In this document: one piece after another, positions 17,326-26,380 of the stretch
Position numbering within the stretch: position 1 is the first letter of the stretch
How the letters are laid out: each line of letters starts with the position of its first letter
From: Methylobacterium sp. WSM2598
GTDB lineage: Bacteria > Pseudomonadota > Alphaproteobacteria > Rhizobiales > Beijerinckiaceae
Reading direction: 5' to 3'
Length of the DNA: 64,000 bases
Assembly: GCF_000379105.1 (NCBI RefSeq)
Contig: NZ_KB900609.1
Location: 4,555,031-4,619,030 of the forward strand
The notes under the pieces: generated by a model
What the model was told of the DNA's origin: nothing
What the model saw: the letters and a program-made list of their open reading frames with translations, nothing else
Database searches by the model: none
Made by a program: the position numbers and the translations under genes

Positions 17326-19092
17326 TCAGCCCGTCGCGGCGCGGGGCCGCTCCTGCAACCGGCGGTCGACGACGCCGTCCCCGATCGCCGCCGGCGCGGA
17401 GGCGGGAAGCGGCCGCCCGCCCGTGAGCTGCGCCAGGATCGGCTCCGCCGCGCCGAAGGCCTGGACGCGGCCCTCGTTCATCACCAGCACCTGATCGGCA
17501 CCGGCCAGGATGCCGAGCTTGTGGGTGATCAGGATCACCGTGGCGCCGTGGCGCTTGAGGTCCGCCACGGCCTGGATCAGGGCCGCCTCGCCGGCCTGAT
17601 CGAGGCTCGCATTCGGCTCGTCGAGCACGACGAGGCTGGGCGCGCCGTACATGGCCCGGGCGAGGGCGATGCGCTGGCGCTGCCCGCCCGACAGCCCGTG
17701 CCCTCCCGGGCCGATCCGGGTGTTGTAGCCGTCCGGGAGCGCCTGGATCAGCGCGTGGCAGCCGGCCCTGCGCGCCACCTCGACGATCGCCCCCTCGTCC
17801 TCGACGGCGAAGCGCGCGATGGTCTCGGCCACGGTGCCGTCGAGGAGCTCGACGTCCTGGGGCAGGTAGCCGAGGTAGCGGCCGAGGGCCTGCGGGTCCC
17901 AGTGCCCGATCTCGGCGCCATCGATCCGCACCGTGCCGCCGAGAAGCGGCCACACCCCGGTCAGGGCGCGGGCGAGCGTCGATTTCCCCGAGGCGCTGGG
18001 TCCGACGATCCCGACGACGCTCCCGGCCTCGATCCGCACGCTGACGCCGCGCAGGATCGGCGCCGCCCCGCCGGGCGCCGCCACCGAGGCGTTCTCGATC
18101 TCGACCTCGCCGCGGGGCCGCGGCAGGCTCATCCGCCGCGGCTCCGCCCCGGCCGCCGAGACCAGGTCCGCCAGCCGGCGGTAGCTCGCCCGGGCCGCGG
18201 TGACGCCCTTCCAGTGGGCGACGATCGCCTCGATCGGGGCCAGGGCGCGGCCGATGATGATCGAGGCGGCGATCATCGACCCGGCCGAGATCTCCCGGCG
18301 GATGGCGAGGTAGGCGCCGAGGCCGAGCACCATCGTCTGCAGCAGCATGCGGACGTACTTCGTCGCGGCGACGATGAGGCCGGCCCGGTCGCTGGCGCGG
18401 GCCTGCAGCATCAGCACGTCCTGGTGGGGCGCGCGCCAGAGTTCGCGCACGGCCGCGACCATGCCCATGGCGTGCAGCACCTCGGCGTTGCGGGCGCTGG
18501 CGCGGGCCTGCTGCGCGGCCGCGTGCGAGGCCCGGTTCGCCGCGTCGAGCAGCCGGCGGGTGGCGACCTCGTTGACGAGCGTCAGAGCCAGGATCGCCGA
18601 GCCGCCCGCCAGGGCCATCCATCCGAACCAGGGATGCAGGGCGAAGCAGGCGAGCAGGAAGATCGGGGTCCAGGGCGCGTCGCAGAACGCCAGGAGGCCG
18701 CTGCCGGTGAGGAATTCGCGCAGGACGTCGAGGTCGCGCAGGGCCGCGTCCTGCCCGCTCCCGGGCCTGCGCAGGATGCTGCGATGCACCGCGTCGTAGA
18801 TCGGGGTCGCGATCGCCTGATCGAAGATCACCCCGCCGCGCACCAGGATGCGCGCGCGGAGCATCTCGAGGCACGAATAGACCGCGAGCGCGAAGGCGGC
18901 GATCAGGCTGACGCCGACCAGCGTCGCCTCGCTGCGGCTCGACAACACCCTGTCGTAGATCTGCAGCATGTACAGGGGTGTGACGAACAGCAGGATGTTG
19001 ATGAAGAAACTGAAGACGAACGCGGTCGCCAGGACCGGACGCAGGGAGCGCAGGCCGCTCTGCAGGACGGACGTCGCCCGGTCACTCGTCAT
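17326..19092 (-). CDS. Type I secretion ABC transporter, PrtD-like
   Basis: Inner-membrane permease/ATPase that exports unfolded proteins. The 588-residue product has a six-helix transmembrane domain at about 20-310 and an ATPase domain with Walker A GPSASGKST near 360, the ABC signature LSGGQRQRIALARAM and Walker B LVVLDEPNASLD near 490. It lacks the N-terminal C39-like domain of HlyB, so it belongs to the PrtD/AprD class, which typically exports C-terminal-signal proteins. It is the first gene of the unit with the HlyD adaptor and the low-complexity protein. Spacing before the ATG shows only a weak ribosome site. Confidence 0.94.
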   Translation of the reverse strand: MTSDRATSVLQSGLRSLRPVLATAFVFSFFINILLFVTPLYMLQIYDRVLSSRSEATLVGVSLIAAFALAVYSCLEMLRARILVRGGVIFDQAIATPIYDAVHRSILRRPGSGQDAALRDLDVLREFLTGSGLLAFCDAPWTPIFLLACFALHPWFGWMALAGGSAILALTLVNEVATRRLLDAANRASHAAAQQARASARNAEVLHAMGMVAAVRELWRAPHQDVLMLQARASDRAGLIVAATKYVRMLLQTMVLGLGAYLAIRREISAGSMIAASIIIGRALAPIEAIVAHWKGVTAARASYRRLADLVSAAGAEPRRMSLPRPRGEVEIENASVAAPGGAAPILRGVSVRIEAGSVVGIVGPSASGKSTLARALTGVWPLLGGTVRIDGAEIGHWDPQALGRYLGYLPQDVELLDGTVAETIARFAVEDEGAIVEVARRAGCHALIQALPDGYNTRIGPGGHGLSGGQRQRIALARAMYGAPSLVVLDEPNASLDQAGEAALIQAVADLKRHGATVILITHKLGILAGADQVLVMNEGRVQAFGAAEPILAQLTGGRPLPASAPAAIGDGVVDRRLQERPRAATG

Positions 19093-19232
19093 ACCGAAAT
19101 CCCGCCAAGGAGGCGCCGAGGCGCGGAACGATGGGCATCAGCGGAGCGGCCGCGGTCGGTCCGACCCGGTCCGCGGCAGCCGACCCGGGACTCGGGAGCC
19201 AACGATCGGCCGGGGGGTTTGTTTCGGGTCCG

Positions 19233-19297
19233 GGTCTCGCGTGCAGGTCTCGCGTCCGGGTCTCTTGTCCAGGTCTCGTGTCCAGGTCTCGTGGCGC
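19233..19297 (+). repeat. 13-bp tandem repeat, about five units
   Basis: Units of the form GGTCTCGYGTCCA occur head to tail at 19233, 19246, 19259, 19272 and, decayed, 19285. Unit length is exactly 13 bases with one to four mismatches between neighbours. A related GTTTCGGGTCC precedes them. It lies in the divergent gap in front of the type I secretion operon. It may be a slippage array or a cluster of binding sites. Confidence 0.75.
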
Positions 19298-19506
19298 CCC
19301 CCCCAGGTCGCTGGCCGACGGCGTGCGTCGCGCCCCGATCACGCGATGATAGGGCAAGTTGTATTTATTCCAAGTGCGCGGGACGCGGGTACCCCTCCGG
19401 GCCGGCGCGGCGCCGCCCGGAGGACCGCCGGACGGACCGCCGCAAGGACCGTCAAGGCGCCCGGGCGGGATCGCCCTGGACACCGCCGGCCGGACAGGGG
19501 TATATG

Positions 19507-19520
19507 AATGTCACTGTACA
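19507..19520 (+). promoter_or_regulatory. Candidate operator AATnTCACTGTACA, copy 2
   Basis: AATGTCACTGTACA lies 43 bases before the GTG of the XRE regulator, preceded by TATATG. It matches the site at 12803-12816 at 13 of 14 positions. Autoregulation by the XRE protein is a natural guess, given the position. Confidence 0.4.
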
Positions 19521-19562
19521 GGCGGGGCGCTCGCAGGTGAGGCCCGCAGGAAGGCATCCACC

Positions 19563-19874
19563 GTGTATGCTCACCATCAGCGTCTGGACTCCGAGGAGGT
19601 CCAGGAACTGCGCCGGGAAGGCGGCCGCTACCTCAAGGAGCTGAGGGAGGCGCGCGGCCTCTCGCAGCGGCAGCTCGCGGCGCTGGTCGGTGCCGAGTAC
19701 TACACCTTCATCTCCCAGCTGGAGACCGGCCGGGGCCGCATCCCCCCGGACCGCTACCGGGCCTGGGCCGAGGCGCTGGAGGTCGACGTCCGGCACTTCG
19801 TGCGGTCCTTGATGCGGTTCTACGACCCGATGACGCACGACATCCTGTTCGGGGCGGAGGCGCCGCGGCCCTGA
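19563..19874 (+). CDS. XRE-family transcriptional regulator
   Basis: A 103-residue DNA-binding protein built around one Cro/C1-type helix-turn-helix (YLKELREARGLSQRQLAALV followed by FISQLETGRGRIPPDRYRAWAEAL). The recognition helix region is well preserved. The C-terminus (VRHFVRSLMRFYDPMTHDILF) may help dimerise. A GTG at 19563 with AGGAAGG upstream is the best start; the open frame extends further left but without a start in good context. It is transcribed away from the type I secretion operon and may control it and itself. Confidence 0.87.
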   Translation: MYAHHQRLDSEEVQELRREGGRYLKELREARGLSQRQLAALVGAEYYTFISQLETGRGRIPPDRYRAWAEALEVDVRHFVRSLMRFYDPMTHDILFGAEAPRP

Positions 19875-19907
19875 GGCGGCCGCGGCCGTCGGGGGAGCCG
19901 GCCGGGG

Positions 19908-21338
19908 TCAGCGCTCCGCGCGCGCGGCCGCCTCCGCCAGGACCGCCGCGAGCGCGTCCGCCATGGCGGTGTCGTCGCCGGCCATCCCGTCCATCGCCGC
20001 CATGCGGGCGACCGCCGTCGCGGCGATCCGCTCCTCGACCGTGTCCTCGGCGTAGGCGTAGTAGATCACCGCGTGCTGGCCGTCGCGGTGGCAGCGTCCC
20101 TCGATCTGCTGCAGCTGGATCGCGCTGTGGCGCATGTCGTGCACCACGAGCGCGCGCGGGCGCTCGCCGCTGGGCAGTTCGTGCCGGTGCAGCGAGATCG
20201 ATTCCGTGACCGTGAACACGAGAGCGTCGAGCAGGCCGCGCTGGAAGTCGAGCCGGGTCGCCTCGTTCGCCTCGGCCGGGCGCTCCCCGTTGATCTCGCC
20301 GACCCGCCAGCGCTGCCCGCGCAGGGTCTCGGCGAGCAGGGCCGACGTCTCCAGGAAGGCGACCGAGAGGGCGACCTGCTCGCCGGCCTCCAGCAGGTCG
20401 CCCGCGAAGGCGGCGGTGCCCGCGACCCGCAGCAGGCTCGCCTTCTGGCGGAAGCGCAGGTCCGCCGCCCAGCCCGCCGGGCGCCGCGTCGCGCCGCCGA
20501 GCAGCCCGAACGCGCGCCGGAACTCGCGCCAGGACGCGTCGTAGAGGCGGCGCTCCTCCGGGCCGAGCGCAGTCGGGGCGAGTTCGCGCTGCGCCTCCGG
20601 CCAGCCCGCGATGTCCGCCGGGCGGCGGCGCAGGCCGATCGCGTCGCGGCCCCGGTAGAGCAGGTCGGCCATCACGGCGCGGTCGCGCGGGTTCGGCGTC
20701 CAGCTCCAGTTCGTCCAGCGCCCCCTGGCGCGCCCGATCCCGAGCGCGCGCATCAGGGCGCGGAAATCGGCCAGGGACGCCACCTCCCGGCCCGCCGCCC
20801 GCCCGAGCAGGCGCCCGAGATAGAACAGCTCGTGCGGCGCCTGCCCGGCCGTGGCGCTCATGTAGATCGCGAACGCCGCCTGGTCGGCGAGCTGGCGGCA
20901 GGCCATGCTCTGCTGGGCGTAGGGGTTGCGCAGCCGGTGGGCCTCGTCGAACACCACCAGCGGCCAGGCCCGCTTGGGGCGCCCCTCGCGGGCGAGTTCG
21001 TTGTTGCGGGCGCGGGTCGAGCGCCGGGTGCTGTCCGGCGGCGGCAGGAACAGCGACTTGGTGCGCTCGTAGTTGATCAGCGTCACGCTCTTGGCGGGCA
21101 GGCCGCTGCCCGCGATGGTGCGGCGCCATTGCGGCAGGCCGCCCTTGGGGCAGACGATCAGGATCTCGCGCTCGGGCATGGCGGCCAGGGCGGACCACGC
21201 GGTCAGCGTCTTGCCGAGGCCGGTCATGTCGCCGAGGAGGAAGCCCGGGCGGCCCGCGGCGCGGTGGGCCAGGATCGCGTCGCGCCCCTCGCGCTGGTGC
21301 GGGCGGGGCACGAACAGGGGAGGGGGATCGGCTGACAT
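19908..21338 (-). CDS. SNF2-type DEAD/DEAH helicase-like ATPase
   Basis: A 476-residue superfamily 2 ATPase. Motif I is GDMTGLGKTLTAW at about 36-48, motif II FDEAHRLRN near 130, motif III YMSATAGQAPHE near 165, and motif VI QIEGRCHRDGQ near 411. The compact form with an HRDGQ motif VI resembles helicases of phages and mobile elements more than large chromatin-type SNF2 enzymes. The start at the ATG of MSADPPPLFVPRPHQREG puts the Q-like motif at the front; the upstream extension in the same frame is low-complexity. It stands alone, without phage genes around it. DNA translocation is expected from the family; its target is unknown. Confidence 0.85.
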   Translation of the reverse strand: MSADPPPLFVPRPHQREGRDAILAHRAAGRPGFLLGDMTGLGKTLTAWSALAAMPEREILIVCPKGGLPQWRRTIAGSGLPAKSVTLINYERTKSLFLPPPDSTRRSTRARNNELAREGRPKRAWPLVVFDEAHRLRNPYAQQSMACRQLADQAAFAIYMSATAGQAPHELFYLGRLLGRAAGREVASLADFRALMRALGIGRARGRWTNWSWTPNPRDRAVMADLLYRGRDAIGLRRRPADIAGWPEAQRELAPTALGPEERRLYDASWREFRRAFGLLGGATRRPAGWAADLRFRQKASLLRVAGTAAFAGDLLEAGEQVALSVAFLETSALLAETLRGQRWRVGEINGERPAEANEATRLDFQRGLLDALVFTVTESISLHRHELPSGERPRALVVHDMRHSAIQLQQIEGRCHRDGQHAVIYYAYAEDTVEERIAATAVARMAAMDGMAGDDTAMADALAAVLAEAAARAER

Positions 21339-21695
21339 CGCGTCGGGGCGGGGGCTCTCGCTCGCGGCGGGCTGCGATGGGCGGCGCGAGCGGCCCCGGA
21401 CGGGGCATCCCGGCTCACCGCGGTGAGCGCTCCCTGGGCCACGCGGCGCGGCTTGAGGCAAGCCGAAAGGGCGCGGCCCGTGGACGCGCGGGGCCGCCGC
21501 GGCGCGCAAGGCGCGGCCCCGATCCCACCGCGGGACGAACGGGCGAGGGCGGCCGGGAGGCGTCATCCGACATCCGGTCGATGGCTTCGCCATCTCCCGT
21601 TTCGCCCATGCGGATGTGGGCTTCGCTCAGGCGCCGCGCTCAGGCGCCGCGCGGGCTCGGGATCCGGGCTCCGCTGTGATCAACCGGTTCCCGGA
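21339..21695. other. Intergenic region upstream of SNF2 gene
   Basis: About 357 bases with no supported gene. A short direct repeat GCTCAGGCGCCGCG occurs twice in tandem near 21626-21653. The region must contain the promoter of the minus-strand helicase gene. Confidence 0.4.
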
Positions 21696-21908
21696 TCAGA
21701 CCTCGCTCAGGGTGGTCGGCGCGGCGACGCGCTTCGCCGCTCTCGCGCAGGAGACCGCGACCACCAGCCCGGCCGCGAGGCTGCCGCCGAACGGCGCCAC
21801 CAGGAGGGCCTTCAATCCCAGGACGGGCGCGAGCGAGGCGAGCGTGATCGTCCCGCCGAGGATGGCGGACCCCACGAGGGCGATGACCATGGGCGTGAAT
21901 CCTACCAT
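21696..21908 (-). CDS. Small two-helix membrane protein
   Basis: About 70 residues with two hydrophobic segments (MVIALVGSAILGGTITLASLAPVLG and ALLVAPFGGSLAAGLVVAVSCA) and a short cytoplasmic tail. Function unknown. The ATG at 21908 is taken as start; a GTG at 21920 would add four residues. The ribosome site is weak. Confidence 0.55.
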   Translation of the reverse strand: MVGFTPMVIALVGSAILGGTITLASLAPVLGLKALLVAPFGGSLAAGLVVAVSCARAAKRVAAPTTLSEV

Positions 21909-22117
21909 CCTGGATTGCACGCCCGGGCCTGCGGCCCCATTTCGCTGCGTGCTCGGCGGGCGCCAGTAAATAGCGGGCTCAGCTTCGACAACCGAGCCAT
22001 GTGGGTTAGGCCGCGCGGGAGCCGCCCGCCCGCGCGCCGCCTGGCGCGCGACGCCCCCTCGCCACGCCCGTCGCCGGCCCGGTTGCCGCGACCGTGCCGC
22101 GCGCCGAGAGTGGCCGC

Positions 22118-22939
22118 ATGAGTGCTCCGCCCCCTCGCCCCCTGCCGCCGATCCTGCGCGACAAGCACCCGGAGGCGGCGTCCGCGTTCACGCCGCAGAG
22201 CCTGCTGCGCGAGGCGCGCCGGCAGCGGCGCATCCCCGACGCGCCCGTGCCGGAGGTCTGCATCCTGGACCCGGACGGCGACGTCGTCCGCCACCTGCGC
22301 GCCGCCGGCAGGGCCCGGCCCGTCGAGGGCTGGGCCTGCTACCACTCGGCGATGGACCGCTTCGAGCAGGGCGGTCGCGCGTTCGGCATCGTCGGCTGCG
22401 CGGTGGGCGCGCCCTACGCCGTGCTGGTGGCCGAGCAGATGTTCGCCTCCGGCTGCCGCCTGCTCATCAGCATCACCTCGTCGGGTCAGATCACGGCGCT
22501 GCGGCCGCCGCCGTACTTCATCCTGATCGAGCGCGCGCTGCGCGACGAGGGCACGAGCTACCACTACCTGCCGGCCGGCGACTTCGCGCAGGCCGACCCG
22601 GCCCTGGTGGCGTCGGTCGGGGCGGGGCTGGCGGAGGTGGGCGAGCCGATCGAGCGCGGCGCCACCTGGACGACCGATGCGCCCTACCGCGAGACCGCCG
22701 AGGCCATCGCGGCGGCCCGGGCGGCGGGCCTCCTGGCGGTCGAGATGGAGGCGGCCGCGCTCTACGCCTTCGCCGCGGCGCGCCGCCGCGCCGTGCTCTG
22801 CTTCGCGCACGTGACCAACCGGATGGGCCAGGCGGGCGACTTCGAGAAGGGCGAGGCGGACGGCGCCCCGACCTCCCTGGCCCTCGCGCAGGCCGTCGCG
22901 GAGGCCTGGGAGCGGTCGCGCGCGCCCAGGCCCGGATAG
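22118..22939 (+). CDS. Nucleoside phosphorylase family protein
   Basis: A 273-residue cytosolic protein of the PNP/uridine phosphorylase superfamily, which splits nucleosides with phosphate. Landmarks are FGIVGCAVGAPYAVLVAEQMFASG (family glycine-rich phosphate region), LLISITSSGQ, WTTDAPYRET and VEMEAAALYAFAAARRRAVLC, where the VEMEAAA block carries the ribose-binding Glu. The loop YHYLPAGDFAQ resembles uridine phosphorylases. The substrate cannot be fixed from sequence. The first ATG after the upstream gap at 22118 fits the N-terminus of related proteins. Confidence 0.85.
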   Translation: MSAPPPRPLPPILRDKHPEAASAFTPQSLLREARRQRRIPDAPVPEVCILDPDGDVVRHLRAAGRARPVEGWACYHSAMDRFEQGGRAFGIVGCAVGAPYAVLVAEQMFASGCRLLISITSSGQITALRPPPYFILIERALRDEGTSYHYLPAGDFAQADPALVASVGAGLAEVGEPIERGATWTTDAPYRETAEAIAAARAAGLLAVEMEAAALYAFAAARRRAVLCFAHVTNRMGQAGDFEKGEADGAPTSLALAQAVAEAWERSRAPRPG

Positions 22940-23148
22940 GGCCGGGCGGAGGGGCGGGATCCGCGCCGCCGGCCCGCGCGGCGGGCCGGCGCGGTGTCGC
23001 GCGGCGCCCCCTATCGGCGCGGCGCCGCGCGGGGCAGTGTCGCCCGGACGGCCCGACGCGTTCCCGTGCGGCGCACCCTGATCGGGGGCCCGCCGCGGGG
23101 CATCGCATCCGGGCCGGGCCTCGCCGCGTCCGTTCCGGAGCCTCGCCG

Positions 23149-23763
23149 ATGATCCGCCGTCTCCCCGCCCTCGCTCTCGCCCTCGCCCCGGCCCTGGCCT
23201 TCGCGGCGGACCGCCTGCCGACCATCCCGCCCGACCAGTACACGCCCGAGCAGAGGAAGGCCGCCGAGGAGTTCGAGGCGGCCCGCAAGGTCAAGGTCTT
23301 CGGTCCCTTCGAGCCGCTCATGCACTCGCCCGAGGTGATGACGCTCGCGCGCCAGATGGGCGACTACCTGCGCTACAAGCCGAAGATCGGGACCACGCTG
23401 TCCGAACTGGTGATCCTGATCAACGCGCGGCACTGGTCGCAGGACTACGAGTGGTACGTCCACGCCCCGATCGCCCGGAAGGTCGGCATCGCGCCGGAGA
23501 TCATCGAGGCGATCCGCGACGGGCGCCGCCCGGAGGGCCTGAGCGCCGACGAGGCGATCGTCTACGACTTCACCACCGAGCTCCAGCAGAACAAGCGGGT
23601 GTCGGACGCGACCTTCGCGCGGGCGGAGAGCCGCTTCGGCAAGGCGGGCGTGGTCGATCTCGCGGCGATCAGCGGCTACTACACCTTCCTGGCCATGGAG
23701 CTGAACGCCGCCCGCTACGGCCTGCCGCCGGATGGGACGCCCCTCCCGCGGCTGCCGGAATGA
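23149..23763 (+). CDS. Exported carboxymuconolactone decarboxylase-like protein
   Basis: A 204-residue protein with a signal peptide (MIRRLPALALALAPALAFA) followed by a CMD/AhpD-like helical domain: MTLARQMGDYLRYKPKIGTTLSELVILINARHWSQDYEWYVHAPIARKVGIAPEIIEAI. The residue pattern WxxxYEWxxHxxxAxxxG is typical of this superfamily, but the CxxC of AhpD peroxidases is absent. Periplasmic location is inferred from the signal peptide. The substrate is unknown. It stands alone between the phosphorylase and the chemoreceptor. Confidence 0.85.
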   Translation: MIRRLPALALALAPALAFAADRLPTIPPDQYTPEQRKAAEEFEAARKVKVFGPFEPLMHSPEVMTLARQMGDYLRYKPKIGTTLSELVILINARHWSQDYEWYVHAPIARKVGIAPEIIEAIRDGRRPEGLSADEAIVYDFTTELQQNKRVSDATFARAESRFGKAGVVDLAAISGYYTFLAMELNAARYGLPPDGTPLPRLPE

Positions 23764-24077
23764 GGGGCGCGGCGGCGCGCCCCCGCGCGGCCGCTCGACC
23801 CGCACCGTTCCGCCGGCCCGGGCGAGCGGGTCGGCACGGCCGCCCCGTCGCGGTCGCAGGGCCCGAGGGCGGCCGGACGGGGTGTCGCGGCGCGGCCGCG
23901 GCGCGGGCTGATCGCGCGCAGCTCTGGCTGGATCGGCCGCGCCGGCCTCGTCCCGAGCGCCGCCATGGTCGGCGTCGCGCGCATCGCGACTGTATGTTCA
24001 GACAAAACCTGACGTATTTGTTAAGCATTCCCCTGGGATAAGGGGGGCATGGGAAACACGATTTGGATTGATTTCCT
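23764..24077. other. Intergenic region upstream of chemoreceptor
   Basis: About 314 bases without a gene. The last 90 bases become AT-richer, with a small hairpin CCCC-TGGGATAA-GGGG near 24030-24045, and should contain the chemoreceptor promoter. Confidence 0.4.
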
Positions 24078-25769
24078 ATGCCGCACCTATCCGACATCAA
24101 GATCCTGCCCAAGCTCTCCAGCGTCATCGCGCTCATCGGTCTGATCGTCGGTGGCTGCGTCTGGTACGCGCAATCGCGCATGACCCGGATCGATGACGCC
24201 TACAGCCTGTTCATCGTGCGCGAGGCGCGCGCGGCGGCGACGGCGCGACTTATCAACCAACAGTTGTTCGAACTCAATTACTGGGTCTATCGCCTCATCG
24301 CGGAGACCGAGGAGCCGCAGATCAAGGCCGCCGACCGGGGCTTCGACGCCGTGCTGCCCCGGCTGCGGAAGGCCCTCGCGGATCTGCGTGAGGAGGCGCC
24401 GAGCTTCGCCGAGCGCGTCCAGGCGCAGGCTGCCCGCGTCGAGACGTTCGTGACGGCCGTCGAGGAGGTGCGCCGCCTCGGCGCGCATAATCGGAACGCG
24501 GATGCCCTGGGCATGGTGCACAGCGCCATCGACCCGACCTTCTCCGGCGTGGTGCGGGATGCCGTCAAGCTGAGGCAGGACATCGCCGATTACATGGAGA
24601 GGGGCTCGAACGACCTCACCGCGCAGACCAACGCCACGCGCCACAGCCTGATGGCGTTCAGCGCGCTCGGCGTGGTGGTCGGCATCGTGGCGGCGATGCT
24701 GATGGCGGTGTTCGGCATCACGCGTCCGCTGGGCCGCCTCGTCGCGGTGCTGCAGCGGATCGCCGCGGGTGAGGTGAACGCGGCGATCCCGGAGGCCGGC
24801 CGCGGCGACGAGATCGGCGCGGTCGGCAGGGCGGTCGAGGGCATCAGGGCCATGGTCGCCCGCAAGGCCGCCGAGGAGGCCGAGGTCAAGCGGCGCGCCG
24901 ACGCGGCTGCGGCGGCCGAACGCCGGCGCACGATGATCGAGCTGGCCGACCGCTTCGAGCGGGCGGTGGGCGGCATCGTGGGCCTGGTCTCGTCCTCGGC
25001 GACCGAGCTGCAGGCGACCGCTCAGCAGATGACGGCCACCGCGACGGAGACGGCGAGCCAGTCCAGCACGGTGGCGGCCGCGGCGGAGGAGGCCGCCTCC
25101 AACGTCGGCACGGTGGCGAGCGCGGCCGAGGAGCTCGGCGCCTCCGTGCAGGAGATCGGCCGCCGGGTCAGCGGCTCGGCCACCCTGGCGCAGCACGCGG
25201 TGGCGGAGGCGGACAAGACCACCGCGCTCGTCCAGGCGCTGCAAGCCACCTCGGGCAGGATCGGCGACATGGTGGGCCTGATCTCGGGCATCGCCGGCCA
25301 GACCAACCTGCTGGCGCTCAACGCGACGATCGAGGCGGCGCGGGCCGGCGCGGCGGGCCGCGGCTTCGCGGTGGTCGCCGCCGAGGTGAAGGCGCTGGCC
25401 GAGCAGACCGCCAAGGTGACGGAGGAGATTGCGCGTCAGATCGGCGAGGTGCAGGGCGTGACCGGGCAGGCGGTCGGCGCCATCGGGTCGATCACCGGCC
25501 GGATCCGGGAGGTGAACGCGGTCTCGGCGAGCATCGCGGCGGCGGTCGAGCAGCAGGGTGCGGCCACGCAGGAGATCGTGCGCAACGTGGCCCAGGCCTC
25601 GACCGGCACGGCCGAGGTGACGCGCACCATCGCGGGCGTGGCCCAGGCCTCCGAGGAGACGGGCGCCGCCGCCGCCCAGGTTCTCGCCTCGGCCTCCGAG
25701 CTGTCGCGCCAGTCCGAGCATCTCCGGACCGAGGTCGCCGGCTTCCTCGCGACCGTCCGGGCGGCCTGA
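24078..25769 (+). CDS. Methyl-accepting chemotaxis protein
   Basis: A 563-residue transmembrane chemoreceptor. The first membrane helix spans about 14-32 (VIALIGLIVGGCVWY), a periplasmic four-helix-type sensor about 35-185, the second helix about 193-215 (LGVVVGIVAAMLMAVFG), then HAMP (LGRLVAVLQRIAAGEVNAAIP) and a cytoplasmic signalling domain. The hairpin tip GQTNLLALNATIEAARAGAAGRGFAVVAAEVK is intact. The ligand is unknown. It is a single gene with no che genes near it. Confidence 0.94.
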   Translation: MPHLSDIKILPKLSSVIALIGLIVGGCVWYAQSRMTRIDDAYSLFIVREARAAATARLINQQLFELNYWVYRLIAETEEPQIKAADRGFDAVLPRLRKALADLREEAPSFAERVQAQAARVETFVTAVEEVRRLGAHNRNADALGMVHSAIDPTFSGVVRDAVKLRQDIADYMERGSNDLTAQTNATRHSLMAFSALGVVVGIVAAMLMAVFGITRPLGRLVAVLQRIAAGEVNAAIPEAGRGDEIGAVGRAVEGIRAMVARKAAEEAEVKRRADAAAAAERRRTMIELADRFERAVGGIVGLVSSSATELQATAQQMTATATETASQSSTVAAAAEEAASNVGTVASAAEELGASVQEIGRRVSGSATLAQHAVAEADKTTALVQALQATSGRIGDMVGLISGIAGQTNLLALNATIEAARAGAAGRGFAVVAAEVKALAEQTAKVTEEIARQIGEVQGVTGQAVGAIGSITGRIREVNAVSASIAAAVEQQGAATQEIVRNVAQASTGTAEVTRTIAGVAQASEETGAAAAQVLASASELSRQSEHLRTEVAGFLATVRAA

Positions 25770-26167
25770 GCGGCCGCCCCCCGGGGCGCCTCGCCGGGCC
25801 CCGAACGTCGCCGTCGCCGGTCGGCGGGGTCTCGCGGCAGGGCTTGGCGGCCCGTCGCGGGGAGCCGCGGTCCAGGATGGTTGCGCGTCCGGCCGGGTCG
25901 GAAGCGGCGGTTCAAGCCGCACCCGCTGGATGTCGGCAAATGGCGCAACTACGTTGTTGGCTAAACCGCCCACTCGGGAGCCTTCCTGCCTGGGCTTCAG
26001 CTTCACTGCTCACAATTCAATGAAAGCGCGAGGTTCAATGGCAGGACGGCTGATTTGATGCGCTCGTATGGCCAAGTTGGGCCTTGTCGTGCTCCAGCCC
26101 TACTGACCCCTTGATCCTAACCCTTTCGCCTCCACAATCTTTGAACGATGGCGATGAGGAGGCCGTG
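25770..26167. other. Intergenic region and compositional step
   Basis: About 400 bases without a gene. GC content visibly falls across this gap and stays more variable downstream, where insertion-sequence debris begins. It includes the dodecin promoter region. Confidence 0.45.
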
Positions 26168-26380
26168 ATGTCTGAGCACATCTACAAGGTCATCGAGCTC
26201 GTGGGGTCGTCCAAGGTATCGATTGAAGACGCGATCCAGCAGGCCATCGAGCGCGCAAGCCAGACGGTGCGCAACTTGCGATGGTTTGAAGTGCTGGAGA
26301 CCCGTGGCCAGATCGAAGGCGGTAAGGTGCAGCACTACCAGGTCACGCTGAAGGTCGGCTTCACCATGGAAAAGGCTTGA
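26168..26380 (+). CDS. Dodecin (flavin-binding storage protein)
   Basis: A 70-residue protein that matches dodecin from end to end: HIYKVIELVGSSKVSIEDAI then AIERASQTVRNLRWFEVLET and KVQHYQVTLKVGFTME. Dodecins assemble as dodecamers that bind flavin pairs; the flavin-stacking Trp in the NLRWFEV segment is present. GAGGAGG lies 5 bases before the ATG, fixing the start. Monocistronic. Confidence 0.95.
   Translation: MSEHIYKVIELVGSSKVSIEDAIQQAIERASQTVRNLRWFEVLETRGQIEGGKVQHYQVTLKVGFTMEKA

Larger units (their letters stand above)
19093..19562. other. Regulatory gap between T1SS operon and XRE gene
   Basis: A 470-base divergent gap. It holds a 13-bp tandem repeat at 19233-19297, the AT-rich word CAAGTTGTATTT at 19355-19366 and the candidate operator at 19507-19520. 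Such a layout is expected for promoters of both the secretion operon (leftward) and the regulator (rightward). No gene seen. Confidence 0.5.
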
